A stretch of 64,000 bases of DNA, from the NCBI GenBank assembly GCA_035363255.1, contig DAOSES010000001.1, positions 1 through 64,000 of the forward strand, in the 5' to 3' direction. Positions 1-8,680 of this stretch are shown one piece after another. The notes under the pieces were generated by a model. The model was given only the letters and a program-made list of their open reading frames with translations, searched no databases and was not told the origin of the DNA. Both the position numbers and the translations under genes were made by a program. Source of the DNA: T3SED10-260 sp035363255 (GTDB lineage Bacteria > Caldisericota > Caldisericia > UBA6126). Every line of letters begins with the position of its first letter. Within the stretch, counting starts at the first letter, position 1.

Positions 1-525
1 ATGATTCTACTCCCTTTAGGGTAAAGCCCATAGCTTTTGGTAGCTATTGTACGAGGGGGACGGGGGGACTGACTCACTTTTCAATCAATCAAAGTTAGTC
101 ACAGTAAGGCTTTTAATGCTCTCGAATATCTTGAGATTTAGAGCTTGGATTTTTACTTCAGTGTGCCGTAAAGCGAGTTATAAAAAGGTTTTACGGCGCT
201 TTTTCATTAGTTGTAATATTTTTAGTTTTTTCAACATCGATAAATATCCATGTTTAAGCACTGATCATAAAGCTTTATCAGCTATTCTTTAAAAATTGCT
301 TGGTCTAAAAATTATCGATTTTTGGGTGATATAAAAAACTGTCAGCTTCGCTATTTACCTTGTATTTATGATTGTTTAATGTCACATTCATTTTTGAGTC
401 AACACCCCCGTCCCTGCGACTCAAATGGAGGGAGGGGTTTTGTGTGCTTCAATCTAGTGGCTTGTAGCGTTGACAAGTGCGCCTTTCAATACTATAAACA
501 CAGTAAATTAATTTTGGAGGTATTC
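1..525. other. Non-coding leader region rich in inverted repeats
   Basis: No convincing gene is present. Small inverted repeats lie at 12-21 and 30-47. At 165-197 an 8-bp stem (GCCGTAAA with TTTACGGC) is followed by a run of five T, which could be the terminator of a gene upstream of the window. At 393-400 and 418-425 there is a perfect 8-bp stem whose C-rich loop (404-414) can also pair with a G-rich stretch at 430-438. The region ends with the promoter of the nucleoside transporter operon. I recognise no known riboswitch consensus. Confidence 0.5.
470..498 (+). promoter_or_regulatory. Sigma-70 promoter of the nucleoside transporter operon
   Basis: The -35 box TTGACA (470-475) and -10 box TATAAA (493-498) are exactly 17 bp apart. 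The predicted transcript starts near 505, about 20 bases before the ATG at 526, with GGAGG in between. A 5-bp inverted repeat (CTTGT 461-465, ACAAG 473-477) straddles the -35 box and could be a repressor site. Confidence 0.7.
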
Positions 526-1722
526 ATGAGCCTTAATGTAAAACGCTTTTTGAGTATGACTGCTCTTGTATTATCCTGTGTAATGTTATTTCAGGCATGT
601 AGTCCTAAAACTGCTAAAAATGACGATACAAATCAGGGCAAAAAGATTAAAGCTGGTTTTATTTATGTAGGTCCTGTTGGTGACTATGGCTGGTCTAATG
701 CTCACGATGTAGGCAGAAAATTTGTGGATGACAAGTTTGATTGGCTCGAAACCACCTATGTGGAAGCTGTTGCTGAAGCCGACACTCCCCGCGTGATTGA
801 TCGCCTGATCATGGAAGAAAAATGTGATGTGGTTTTTACCACCAGTTTTGGCTTCATGGATGCCACCATTGAAGCTGGGAAAAAATATCCCGACAAGAAA
901 TTTATGCACTGCTCGGGATACAAGCAAGCTGAAAACGTCGGCACTTATTTCACCGATCTTTATCAAATGTATTATCTGAACGGTTTAATGGCGGGTGCTC
1001 TTTCTGAAAGCAAGATTATTGGCTATGTGGGCGCTTTCCCCATCCCCGAAGTGGTCCGTCATATCAATGCTTTTGCCATTGGTGCAAAAGAAGTTCAGCC
1101 CGACATTGAAGTGCGCGTAAAATGGATCAACGCCTGGTACGATCCTGTTAAGGCCCGTGAAGCTGCTGAAGCCCTCATTATTGAAGGTTGTGACGCTTTA
1201 GCATTTACGGAAGATTCTCCTGCAGTGATCGAAGTAGGCAAAGATCATACCGAAAAAGGCAAGCAAATCTACACTTTCAGCCACTACAGCCCAATGCAGC
1301 AATATGGTGAAAATACTGTAGTCAGTGGACAGCTTTGCGATTGGGGTTTGATGTATGAAGAAATCCTCCAAAACATCTATAACGATAAATGGAAAAACGA
1401 AGATATGCTCTGGCTTGCCAATAAAAAGACTGCTTTGCTGGGCGGAAGCTTTGATGAACAGATCAATAAAGTTTTTGTCGATCCTTTAAAAAACAAGAAA
1501 ATCAACGATCCCATTCTGGGCCAGCTCTCAATTTATGATTTAGTCATGAAACGTATGGATCAGTATATGGAGCCCACTCTTTTACATGAACCCTTTACAG
1601 GTCCTATCGTGGATCAAAAAGGTGTCTTGAAACTCAAACCCAACGAAAGAGCCACCGTAGAACAGCTCTGGACGATTGATTGGTTTGTAGAAGGCGTCGT
1701 TGGCGAAATTCCTGCCAATTAA
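526..1722 (+). CDS. nupN: BMP family (PnrA/BmpA-like) nucleoside-binding lipoprotein
   Basis: Substrate-binding lipoprotein of an ABC importer, 398 residues, expected to sit on the outer face of the cytoplasmic membrane and deliver nucleosides to the permease encoded just downstream. The start at 526 is chosen because GGAGG lies seven bases upstream and the protein then opens with a lipoprotein signal: basic N-terminus, hydrophobic stretch and lipobox LFQAC ending near residue 25. The mature part has the BMP pattern, with GFIYVGPVGDYGWSNAH near its start and a TTSFGFMDA segment. It heads a four-gene operon with ATPase and two permeases. Purine nucleosides are the usual ligands of the family. 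Ligand choice here is inferred from family and neighbours only. Confidence 0.9.
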   Translation: MSLNVKRFLSMTALVLSCVMLFQACSPKTAKNDDTNQGKKIKAGFIYVGPVGDYGWSNAHDVGRKFVDDKFDWLETTYVEAVAEADTPRVIDRLIMEEKCDVVFTTSFGFMDATIEAGKKYPDKKFMHCSGYKQAENVGTYFTDLYQMYYLNGLMAGALSESKIIGYVGAFPIPEVVRHINAFAIGAKEVQPDIEVRVKWINAWYDPVKAREAAEALIIEGCDALAFTEDSPAVIEVGKDHTEKGKQIYTFSHYSPMQQYGENTVVSGQLCDWGLMYEEILQNIYNDKWKNEDMLWLANKKTALLGGSFDEQINKVFVDPLKNKKINDPILGQLSIYDLVMKRMDQYMEPTLLHEPFTGPIVDQKGVLKLKPNERATVEQLWTIDWFVEGVVGEIPAN

Positions 1723-1763
1723 GTTAGCTAACAACTAAGGATGTCAGCAGGGCTTTCTTGCGA

Positions 1764-3290
1764 ATGAAACGAATACAGGAGCTTGAGCTCAAAAGGATTA
1801 GTAAAGCTTTTCCCGGAGTCCAGGCTAATCAGGATATTGACCTGAAGATTCGTTCGGGCGAAATTGTTGCCCTTTTAGGTGAAAACGGCGCAGGAAAAAG
1901 CACGCTGATGAATATTTTAAGTGGTATTATCCTTCCGGATTCGGGTCAGATTTTCATCAATGGATCTCCGGTCCGAATCCGGAACCCCAAGGATGCCATC
2001 CATTTGGGCATCGGCATGGTACATCAACATTTTATGCTGATTCAGGCGATGTCGGTAGCAGAAAATATAGCTTTAGGTCTGAAACATCTTAACTTTCTTT
2101 TTCCTCTAAAACGAGTCAGGGAACAATTAGTCGATTTTGCCAAGCAGTATGGCTTTGACATTTCCCCTCGGGCAAAAATCTGGCAACTCTCGATTGGTCA
2201 ACAGCAACGCGTTGAAATTCTCAGAGTTTTGATGCAGGGAGCTGATTTGCTGATCCTGGATGAGCCAACTTCGGTGCTAACTCCCCTTGAAATTGAGGAT
2301 TTGTTTGGGACTCTTCGAAAAATGAAAGCAGAGGGTCATGGGGTGCTCTTTATATCTCACAAGCTGGATGAAATAAAAGCAATCAGCGACCGAGTCATTG
2401 TGATGAGAAAAGGTAAAATAGTGGCAGAAGGTATCACCGCAGAGCTAAGCAATGAAGACCTTGCCAAATGCATGGTTGGGAAAGATCTCGACTTGAGTTT
2501 GCCCGAAAAAAAACACCCCCCGGGAGAGCTTTTATTGGAAGCAAGTAACCTTCATATCCGCAACTCCTACGGTGCTTTTGCCATTTCTCAGCTCAATTTC
2601 CAGCTTCACAGGCACGAAGTCCTGGGCATTGCCGGGGTTTCAGGGAATGGTCAAAAAGAGCTGGCAGAGGGTTTGACAGGCCTTCTTCCCGTAGCTAAGG
2701 GGGAAATCCGACTCAAGGGAGAAAACATCACCAATTTGCCTCCCAAACAACTGCTATGTCGTGGGATGGCGCATATCCCGGAAGAACGTTTGAGTTTTGG
2801 GGTAGTGCCCAGTATGATGATTTTTGAAAATACCGCCCTAAAGGAGTATGACCGCAAGACCTTGTCTCCTAAAAAATGGTTGGATTTTGCGCGAATGAAG
2901 ACCATGGCTCAAAAGATTATTCAGATCTTTCAGGTGAGTGCGTCTTCAGTAATGGTCACCACCAAAACCCTCTCGGGAGGCAATATTCAAAAGTTGATCC
3001 TGGGAAGAGAAATGTGTCGAAATCCTGAAATCATTGTGGCAGCCCATCCCACCTATGGTCTTGATGTGTCTGCAACACAGGATATCCGCAGGGAATTGTT
3101 GAAAAAAAGAGAAGAAGGATCGGCTATTTTGCTGATATCGGAGGATTTGGAAGAGCTCCTCGCCATGTCCGACCGTATAGCTGTGATGTATAAGGGGCAG
3201 TTTATGGGTATCGTGGATCGAAAGGAAGCAAATGCCACTCAGCTTGGTCTGATGATGGCAGGAATCAAATCCACTGGAGCTGAGTCATGA
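1764..3290 (+). CDS. nupO: Nucleoside ABC transporter ATP-binding protein (double NBD)
   Basis: Energises nucleoside import; 508 residues carrying two ATPase domains in one chain, as is usual for sugar/nucleoside importers of this type. The first domain has a full Walker A (GENGAGKST), signature LSIGQQQR and Walker B LLILDEPTS. The second has a degenerate Walker A (GVSGNGQKE), signature LSGGNIQK and a Walker B-like VAAHPTYGLD without the catalytic acidic pair, so only one site is probably hydrolytic, as known for this family. The start at ATG 1764 matches the family N-terminus; a TTG at 1758 is an alternative. The gene ends in an ATGA overlap with the first permease, implying translational coupling. 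Confidence 0.92.
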   Translation: MKRIQELELKRISKAFPGVQANQDIDLKIRSGEIVALLGENGAGKSTLMNILSGIILPDSGQIFINGSPVRIRNPKDAIHLGIGMVHQHFMLIQAMSVAENIALGLKHLNFLFPLKRVREQLVDFAKQYGFDISPRAKIWQLSIGQQQRVEILRVLMQGADLLILDEPTSVLTPLEIEDLFGTLRKMKAEGHGVLFISHKLDEIKAISDRVIVMRKGKIVAEGITAELSNEDLAKCMVGKDLDLSLPEKKHPPGELLLEASNLHIRNSYGAFAISQLNFQLHRHEVLGIAGVSGNGQKELAEGLTGLLPVAKGEIRLKGENITNLPPKQLLCRGMAHIPEERLSFGVVPSMMIFENTALKEYDRKTLSPKKWLDFARMKTMAQKIIQIFQVSASSVMVTTKTLSGGNIQKLILGREMCRNPEIIVAAHPTYGLDVSATQDIRRELLKKREEGSAILLISEDLEELLAMSDRIAVMYKGQFMGIVDRKEANATQLGLMMAGIKSTGAES

Positions 3291-4354
3291 TCCAGTGGGT
3301 ACCTCGCTACGAGAAAAATATCTGGAAAAAAACCTTGATTTTATTTATATCTTTGGCGTTTGCCTGTTTGCTATCCAGTTTGATTTTTCTTTTTGTCAAA
3401 GCTTCTCCCCTGCTTGCCTTGCAAAAGATTTTTTTTGGATCCTTTGGTAGTATTTATGGAATGAAAGAAACCATCACCAAGGCCATCCCCTTGATGCTGA
3501 TAGGAATTGGTTTGGTGGTGGCTTTTCGTGCTCGTTGCTGGAACATTGGAGCTGAAGGGCAACTGCTGGCTGGTGCTATTGGAGCCACCTGGATTGCCCT
3601 GCGCGTGGGGCCTCTCTATTCCGCCTATCTCATTATTCCCATGATGCTTTTGACAGGTTTTAGTTTTGGAGCGTTTTGGGCTTTGATCCCTGCGGTATTG
3701 AAAAGCAGGTTTGGTATTAATGAAACGATTGTGACGCTGATGCTAAACTATATTGCCGCGGAAATTGTACAATACCTGGTGCTGGGCCCCTGGAAGGGCA
3801 AAACGCAATTTGGCTTCCCTTATACCGATCGCTTCCCTGCTTCGGCGTATTTGAACTCCATCCCCGGTACGCGCATTCATTGGATCAGTTTGCTTCTGGC
3901 GATAGCCTTTGCTTTTCTCACCTGGTTTATCCTCAACAAAAGCCGTTGGGGCTTTGAGGCTCGGGTAGCAGGAGAAAATCCATCTGCGGCAAGATATGCA
4001 GGGATTTCCATCACTCGCACCGTGATTTTGGTGATGCTCTGGAGCGGAGGACTTGCTGGTTTGGCCGGGGTGGGAGAGGTAGCTGGAATTCACAGATACT
4101 TGACTTATCCTACTGCGATTTCCTCGGGCTATGGCTTTACTGCGATCATTGTGGCCTGGCTTTCTCGTCTAAACCCCCTGGCTGTGCTTTTGTCTTCTAT
4201 CTTTTTTGCTGGAATACTGGTGGGAGGGGACGCTATCCAAACTTCGATGGGGCTTCCTTTTGCTACGGTAAATATTTTTAATGGTATGCTTTTGCTTGCT
4301 CTGATGGCTGGTACTTTTCTTTCTGAGTATAGGCCAGTGATCCGAAGAAGGTGA
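3287..4354 (+). CDS. nupP: Nucleoside ABC transporter permease, subunit 1
   Basis: Inner-membrane permease subunit of the BMP/NupOPQ importer, 355 residues with about eight to ten hydrophobic segments. Conserved family features are ARCWNIGAEGQLLAGAIGA in the first third and RVAGENPSAARYAGI in the cytoplasmic coupling region, the segment expected to contact the ATPase. Its ATG overlaps the stop of the ATPase gene by four bases and the second permease starts nine bases after its stop. It pairs with that subunit to form the heterodimeric channel. The assignment to nucleosides follows from the BMP lipoprotein. Confidence 0.9.
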   Translation: MIQWVPRYEKNIWKKTLILFISLAFACLLSSLIFLFVKASPLLALQKIFFGSFGSIYGMKETITKAIPLMLIGIGLVVAFRARCWNIGAEGQLLAGAIGATWIALRVGPLYSAYLIIPMMLLTGFSFGAFWALIPAVLKSRFGINETIVTLMLNYIAAEIVQYLVLGPWKGKTQFGFPYTDRFPASAYLNSIPGTRIHWISLLLAIAFAFLTWFILNKSRWGFEARVAGENPSAARYAGISITRTVILVMLWSGGLAGLAGVGEVAGIHRYLTYPTAISSGYGFTAIIVAWLSRLNPLAVLLSSIFFAGILVGGDAIQTSMGLPFATVNIFNGMLLLALMAGTFLSEYRPVIRRR

Positions 4355-4363
4355 AGAAATAGG

Positions 4364-5287
4364 ATGGATGTAGTGTGGCTGGCTCAAGTGTTGAATCGTG
4401 CCTTTATTGCAGGCACTCCCCTATTGCTTGGCACCCTGGGAGAAATTGTGACTGAACGATCCGGGGTCTTGAACCTGGGCATGGAGGGTATGATGGCGGT
4501 TGGAGCTGTGACTGCTTTTATGGTGGGCTTCCTGACGGGTCAACCCTGGCTGGGCTTTTTTGCGGGTGCTTGCTGTTCGGCAGTGTTTTCTCTGATCCAC
4601 GCTGGCATTTGTGTGGGGCTCAAAGGAAAACAGGTGGTTTCGGGTCTTGCCCTCACCATGCTGGGCCTGGGTTTGAGTGGTTTGCTGGGAAAAGCCTTTG
4701 TGGGCAAACCTCTGGCAAATCGCTTCCCTCAATGGTCTGTTCCTGGCTTGAATCGCCTTCCTGTGCTTGGACAGGCTCTTTTTACCCAGGATCCTTTGTT
4801 TTACTTTTCCCTGCTTTGTGCTTTGTTGGTCTGGATCTTGATCTATCGCACCCGCTGGGGTATGCAACTTCGAGCAGTAGGAGAAAACCCTATTGCTGCT
4901 GATGCCATGGGTATATCTGTGGGAAGAATGCAAACCCTGGCGATTATGCTGGGTGGTTTTCTGGCTGGTTGCGCTGGAGCCTATATCTCTCTGGTCTATA
5001 TGCCTACCTGGATGGAAGGTATTATTGGAGGCAGAGGTTGGATTGTGATTGCACTGACCATTTTTGCGGGGTGGAATCCTATTAAAGCGTTTGGGGGTTC
5101 GTATCTCTTTGGAGGGATTTATGTGTTGCAATATCTTTTGCAACCCTTTGGTTTCCCCCCCAATTTATTGATGATGCTTCCCTACCTTTCCACCATTGGA
5201 GTCTTGATTATTGGCTCAAGGCAGGCACGTATCTCCAAAAAAGGTGCTCCCGCCCATTTAGGGGAGACTTTTATCAAAGCGAATTAA
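4364..5287 (+). CDS. nupQ: Nucleoside ABC transporter permease, subunit 2
   Basis: Second permease subunit, 307 residues and strongly hydrophobic. The family pattern GEIVTERSGVLNLGMEGMM appears near the N-terminus and LRAVGENPIAADAMGI forms the coupling segment, paralleling the motif in subunit 1. It is the last gene of the operon. Its final 30 bases overlap the 3' end of the convergent LmbE-type gene on the other strand, and no hairpin terminator separates them. Confidence 0.9.
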   Translation: MDVVWLAQVLNRAFIAGTPLLLGTLGEIVTERSGVLNLGMEGMMAVGAVTAFMVGFLTGQPWLGFFAGACCSAVFSLIHAGICVGLKGKQVVSGLALTMLGLGLSGLLGKAFVGKPLANRFPQWSVPGLNRLPVLGQALFTQDPLFYFSLLCALLVWILIYRTRWGMQLRAVGENPIAADAMGISVGRMQTLAIMLGGFLAGCAGAYISLVYMPTWMEGIIGGRGWIVIALTIFAGWNPIKAFGGSYLFGGIYVLQYLLQPFGFPPNLLMMLPYLSTIGVLIIGSRQARISKKGAPAHLGETFIKAN

Positions 5288-6637
5288 TGACCAGGGCGTT
5301 TTATCTATTGGAACCGTGAAGGGTCTGGTATAGGATTCAAAACTAATAGCTACCATAAATACAGACCCTTCTTTTGGCAAGTCACATGAAAAATCAATTT
5401 CTTGCCCATGAAACGTGCTGTTATCCTTGTTGAGGGTGATTTGGATTCTTTTTTGTTGCAGTTCCTGATCTTCGAGCAGTTGATACCATACGATCTTGGC
5501 GTGATAATGGATGCCAGGTAGCCCCCTGTTGGGAGCAACTTTGATTTTAACATGAAGTCGATTGGCATCCAGGGAAAGCTGTTTGAAATAAAAATCGGCA
5601 TTTCGAAAAATCTCTTTTGCTATGAAGTCTCCCTTTGGGTCCAATATTACCCTACTCATGGTATCTCTTTTGCAGAATAACTCGTTTTTTCTGAGAAATG
5701 CTTTTAAAAATTGACCAATCATGGGTGTTTGACTTGTGAAGGCTGACAAAGCCTTGCTTTTTGCCATATAAGTTTCCTTGTTGAGTGGGTAATCCTCCCA
5801 GGTTAAGGTGTCAAGTAATAGGGATGGAGGAGGAATTAATCCAAGCTCTGGATGCTCTCCCCAGGGTCTTGGCCATGATAGTTTCCCCTGATGAATCAGA
5901 TATTCATACACCATCACCTTGTCAAGCCAATCTTGCCCCATCTCACGCAAAATTTCGAGCTCAGTATATAGAAATGCTGTACTTGCCCAATGGTCTGGAT
6001 GAAAGTCGTATATGGAGGGAGTAATAATGGTTTGGGGTTGTACTTGCTGTAATATTTGCCTTAAGTCGTCCGATAGTTGGGCTCCAGTGTTAGGAGCTAA
6101 ATGAGTAAAACTATTATCATAGGGAGAAAAATCCTTTCGAGTGTGTGGAGATCTGAAAGCGCTGTCAAAGTGAGAAAACCACAAGCGATGGATGGCTCCA
6201 TCGGGGTAAGATAAAAATATAATGTTTTCCTGGGGTAAACCCAGGGAAGTCAGAGCTTGAACGCTTTCTCTTTGACGTTCATATCCAAGGAGAATTCGGT
6301 TGTTTAAAGAGCGATGATATTCTTGCTCAGATGTTTGTATATAGTCACCAAAACCTTCACCATTGGTAACAAACACAAGATACACTTCGGCGCCTAACTC
6401 AAGTGAATCATGTATTAAGCCTGCGCTAGATAATATTTCATCATCTGGATGAGGAGCAAGAATCAAGATTCTGTGGGTCTGCCAGGGATTAAAAAGCTCC
6501 AGGGTTTGGAGCTTGAGCCAGCTCCGATACCAGTGAAGCTTTCTACCAAAAGGACCCCATTGAGTTTCTCTTAGAAACAAAACAACAAGAATACAACATA
6601 CTGTTACAATTAGGGTGTTTTTAAAGTTTTTTGACAT
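5258..6637 (-). CDS. Membrane-anchored PIG-L/LmbE family deacetylase
   Basis: Zinc-dependent N-acetylglucosaminyl deacetylase-like enzyme of 459 residues. An N-terminal hydrophobic segment (about 8-22) suggests a membrane anchor. The catalytic/metal motif PHPDDE lies at residues 62-67 and the second metal motif HPDH near 210, both LmbE hallmarks. The last roughly 110 residues look like an additional beta-rich domain. LmbE proteins remove N-acetyl groups from amino sugars or act in bacillithiol/mycothiol-type or glycolipid pathways; the substrate here is unknown. The next gene downstream on the convergent strand is nupQ (30-bp overlap). The start overlaps the GNAT gene by 17 bp, suggesting co-transcription. 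No strong ribosome binding site is visible. Confidence 0.85.
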   Translation of the reverse strand: MSKNFKNTLIVTVCCILVVLFLRETQWGPFGRKLHWYRSWLKLQTLELFNPWQTHRILILAPHPDDEILSSAGLIHDSLELGAEVYLVFVTNGEGFGDYIQTSEQEYHRSLNNRILLGYERQRESVQALTSLGLPQENIIFLSYPDGAIHRLWFSHFDSAFRSPHTRKDFSPYDNSFTHLAPNTGAQLSDDLRQILQQVQPQTIITPSIYDFHPDHWASTAFLYTELEILREMGQDWLDKVMVYEYLIHQGKLSWPRPWGEHPELGLIPPPSLLLDTLTWEDYPLNKETYMAKSKALSAFTSQTPMIGQFLKAFLRKNELFCKRDTMSRVILDPKGDFIAKEIFRNADFYFKQLSLDANRLHVKIKVAPNRGLPGIHYHAKIVWYQLLEDQELQQKRIQITLNKDNSTFHGQEIDFSCDLPKEGSVFMVAISFESYTRPFTVPIDKTPWSLIRFDKSLP

Positions 6638-7265
6638 AAGCGAGTTTGAATACTTTTTCTTTTATCCAGTTTTGCCAAAGATAAGTTCTTTTTCTGGCAT
6701 ATTCTTTGAAACCAAACTTCTGGTATAAGGCACAGGCTTTTTGGTTGAAGGAGGTGGTATGCAAATGAACTCCTGGAACCCCTCTTTCCTTAAGCACTTG
6801 GAATGCCTGTTTCAATAAGGCGGAACCGACTCCCTTTCCCTGAGCATTGGGGTCCACGTTGATATGTAATATTGCTGGGGCTTCCTTTTCCAGGGCAAGC
6901 CCACCAAGAGGACAGAAAAGCTGATCTAAAGCAAATCTTAGCATAAATTTCAGAGACTTTGGACCCAGGTGATAGCATCCTTTGAGCAAGCGGGGTAGCA
7001 CTCGGAAAGGTAGGATGCGATAAAAAAAGAGCTGTTTGATTTTGTCAGATTGGGGAGCAAAGAGAATATAGCCAAGTATTCGCCCTTGCTCTTCAGCTAC
7101 CATAGCATTTTCGAGAGGAGGAAGGAGATAGACACGATAGGCTAAGTCAAAATACAGGGAGGAATCTTCCCAAAACACTGAAGCAGAGGACCCCAAAAGA
7201 GCTGTCTGGAAGGTAATCCTTTGGATAGCAGGGATATCAGCTATCCTGGCTGATCGCAGGTGCAT
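6621..7265 (-). CDS. GNAT family N-acetyltransferase
   Basis: Predicted acetyl-CoA dependent N-acetyltransferase, 214 residues. The acetyl-CoA binding motif A is clear (AQGKGVGSAL, residues 141-150), preceded by the beta-4 strand LHINVDP and followed by a C-terminal region (LHTTSFNQKACALYQKFGF) typical of the fold. It lies between a propeller-like lipoprotein and a PIG-L deacetylase, overlapping the latter by 17 bp. A pair of acetyl-adding and acetyl-removing enzymes could act on the same amino-sugar pathway, but this is only inference. The substrate cannot be told from sequence. Confidence 0.85.
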   Translation of the reverse strand: MHLRSARIADIPAIQRITFQTALLGSSASVFWEDSSLYFDLAYRVYLLPPLENAMVAEEQGRILGYILFAPQSDKIKQLFFYRILPFRVLPRLLKGCYHLGPKSLKFMLRFALDQLFCPLGGLALEKEAPAILHINVDPNAQGKGVGSALLKQAFQVLKERGVPGVHLHTTSFNQKACALYQKFGFKEYARKRTYLWQNWIKEKVFKLAYVKKL

Positions 7266-7286
7266 GGTCTTGGTTCTCGCTTGATA

Positions 7287-8549
7287 TCATGGTGCAGGTC
7301 GGTAAAAAAAGACAGCTCGGGGTACAGTATAAGCTTCTTGATTGTTGAGATGTCCTACAAAATCTCCCTTCTCGGTAATGTGGAGCTGACCATAAGAGAA
7401 GCTTTGGGCAGAAAAATCCAGGGGAGGAAGCTCTATTAGCTTTTCTCCGCTTAGTTTATCCAAGGCAATGATAGAAGCGTCTCCCATCAACAATACCCAT
7501 CGTTTTTGCAAGCTGTCGTAAAGCATATCCAATACGGGGGCGTCAAATTGCTGAGTCCAGAGTATTTTGTTGGCGTTCATATCCAGGAGGCTCAAAGATT
7601 TGGGAAGATCTATTTCTCCTAATAGAAGCTCTTCTTGAATGATCATGGGCCCTGTAGGGATTTCGCTTGCGATTGCTTTGGAAGTGGCAAACTGAAATGA
7701 ATTCAACACCTCACCATTGCTTTTATCGATATGCTCTACAAGAAACAAACCCTCTTTTTCGTAGTTTTCGAGGGGATAGGCACGAATGATGTGGTACAGC
7801 TGATCTTCTTTGCTAATCACGGGAAAAGAATCAGCAATATCATACCAGGCTTGATGGTCGGGGCCATAATACTTGCGCCATACTTCTTTGGACTCCTGCA
7901 TATCGACACAAGCCATCACATGGGAGGAAGTTTTTTCTCTTTCGTAACTGCGATAGTAAAGGTAGTTTTGGTCCGTCACCAAATAAGAAGCAAAATTGGG
8001 CATATGAAAAGTGTCTTTGGCCTTTTCCCCCACTTTGAATTGAGCAAGTTGAGCATATCTTGCCAAGTATAACGAAGAGGCATCTTTTGCGAAAACATGT
8101 CTTCCTGGGGTGATTCCATCCAAGAGAGCTCCGTATTTTTTGGTTGAGATGGTGTCTTGGGTGGTATGTTTTGGAAGTAGGGAATCGGTGGGTAAGGAAA
8201 TTTGAAAAAAACGCAGACGACTATTTTTGACATAAAAATACTGCAACTTGGAGGCTTCCTGGCTGGGATAAATTCCATGGAGAAGAATCATTTCCTTGCT
8301 TGGAATCATAAACTTTGCCTGGGGCTGAGTTGTGGAAAAAGAAAGCTGAAGCAGACCAAGATCGGTAGAAAGCAAAAGGTGCTCGCCCAGGACTTGACTC
8401 TGGGATATAGAAACCGTCTCCAATTGACCCCACAGGGCTCCCTGGTCACTTTTGAGCTTGATGGGAGGAGCAGAGTTGGATGCGCAAGCTGAAAAAAAGA
8501 GCATAGCCAGTAAAAAAGTCATAACTCGCATGGTTCGGACGTGGTACAT
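7287..8549 (-). CDS. Lipoprotein with PQQ/BamB-like beta-propeller repeats
   Basis: Predicted surface or periplasmic-side lipoprotein of 420 residues. The start at 8549 is chosen because AAGGAGG lies ten bases upstream; a longer in-frame start at 8573 would place that site inside the gene. The signal ends in lipobox FFSAC. The body contains repeated beta-strand blocks such as ALDKLSGEKLIE and LLDMNANKILW, which resemble the PQQ-type blades of BamB-like propellers. No catalytic motif is visible. It leads a minus-strand group with the GNAT and LmbE-type genes. The function is unknown; a scaffold or binding role is the likeliest reading of the fold. Confidence 0.7.
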   Translation of the reverse strand: MYHVRTMRVMTFLLAMLFFSACASNSAPPIKLKSDQGALWGQLETVSISQSQVLGEHLLLSTDLGLLQLSFSTTQPQAKFMIPSKEMILLHGIYPSQEASKLQYFYVKNSRLRFFQISLPTDSLLPKHTTQDTISTKKYGALLDGITPGRHVFAKDASSLYLARYAQLAQFKVGEKAKDTFHMPNFASYLVTDQNYLYYRSYEREKTSSHVMACVDMQESKEVWRKYYGPDHQAWYDIADSFPVISKEDQLYHIIRAYPLENYEKEGLFLVEHIDKSNGEVLNSFQFATSKAIASEIPTGPMIIQEELLLGEIDLPKSLSLLDMNANKILWTQQFDAPVLDMLYDSLQKRWVLLMGDASIIALDKLSGEKLIELPPLDFSAQSFSYGQLHITEKGDFVGHLNNQEAYTVPRAVFFYRPAP

Positions 8550-8680
8550 ATAATGAATCCTCCTTATGTGCATGCTCCAATATTATAGTCACTAAAAAAA
8601 CAGAATAAAGACTTGAGGAGTTCAAGAAAATATGGGCTTGTGATAGAATAATAGATAAATCGAAGGAAAGGCTGGTAGCA

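Noticed and set aside
47..292. Open frame of 81 codons in the 5' region
   Set aside because: No ribosome binding site, no recognisable protein features, and it crosses several inverted repeats; likely chance.
322..525. N-terminal extension of the BMP lipoprotein
   Set aside because: The extension runs through hairpins and the promoter; the lipoprotein signal starts at ATG 526 after GGAGG.
4421..5143. 240-codon antisense frame within nupQ
   Set aside because: Low-complexity Gln/His/Ser-rich product with no start signal; a shadow of the permease codon pattern.
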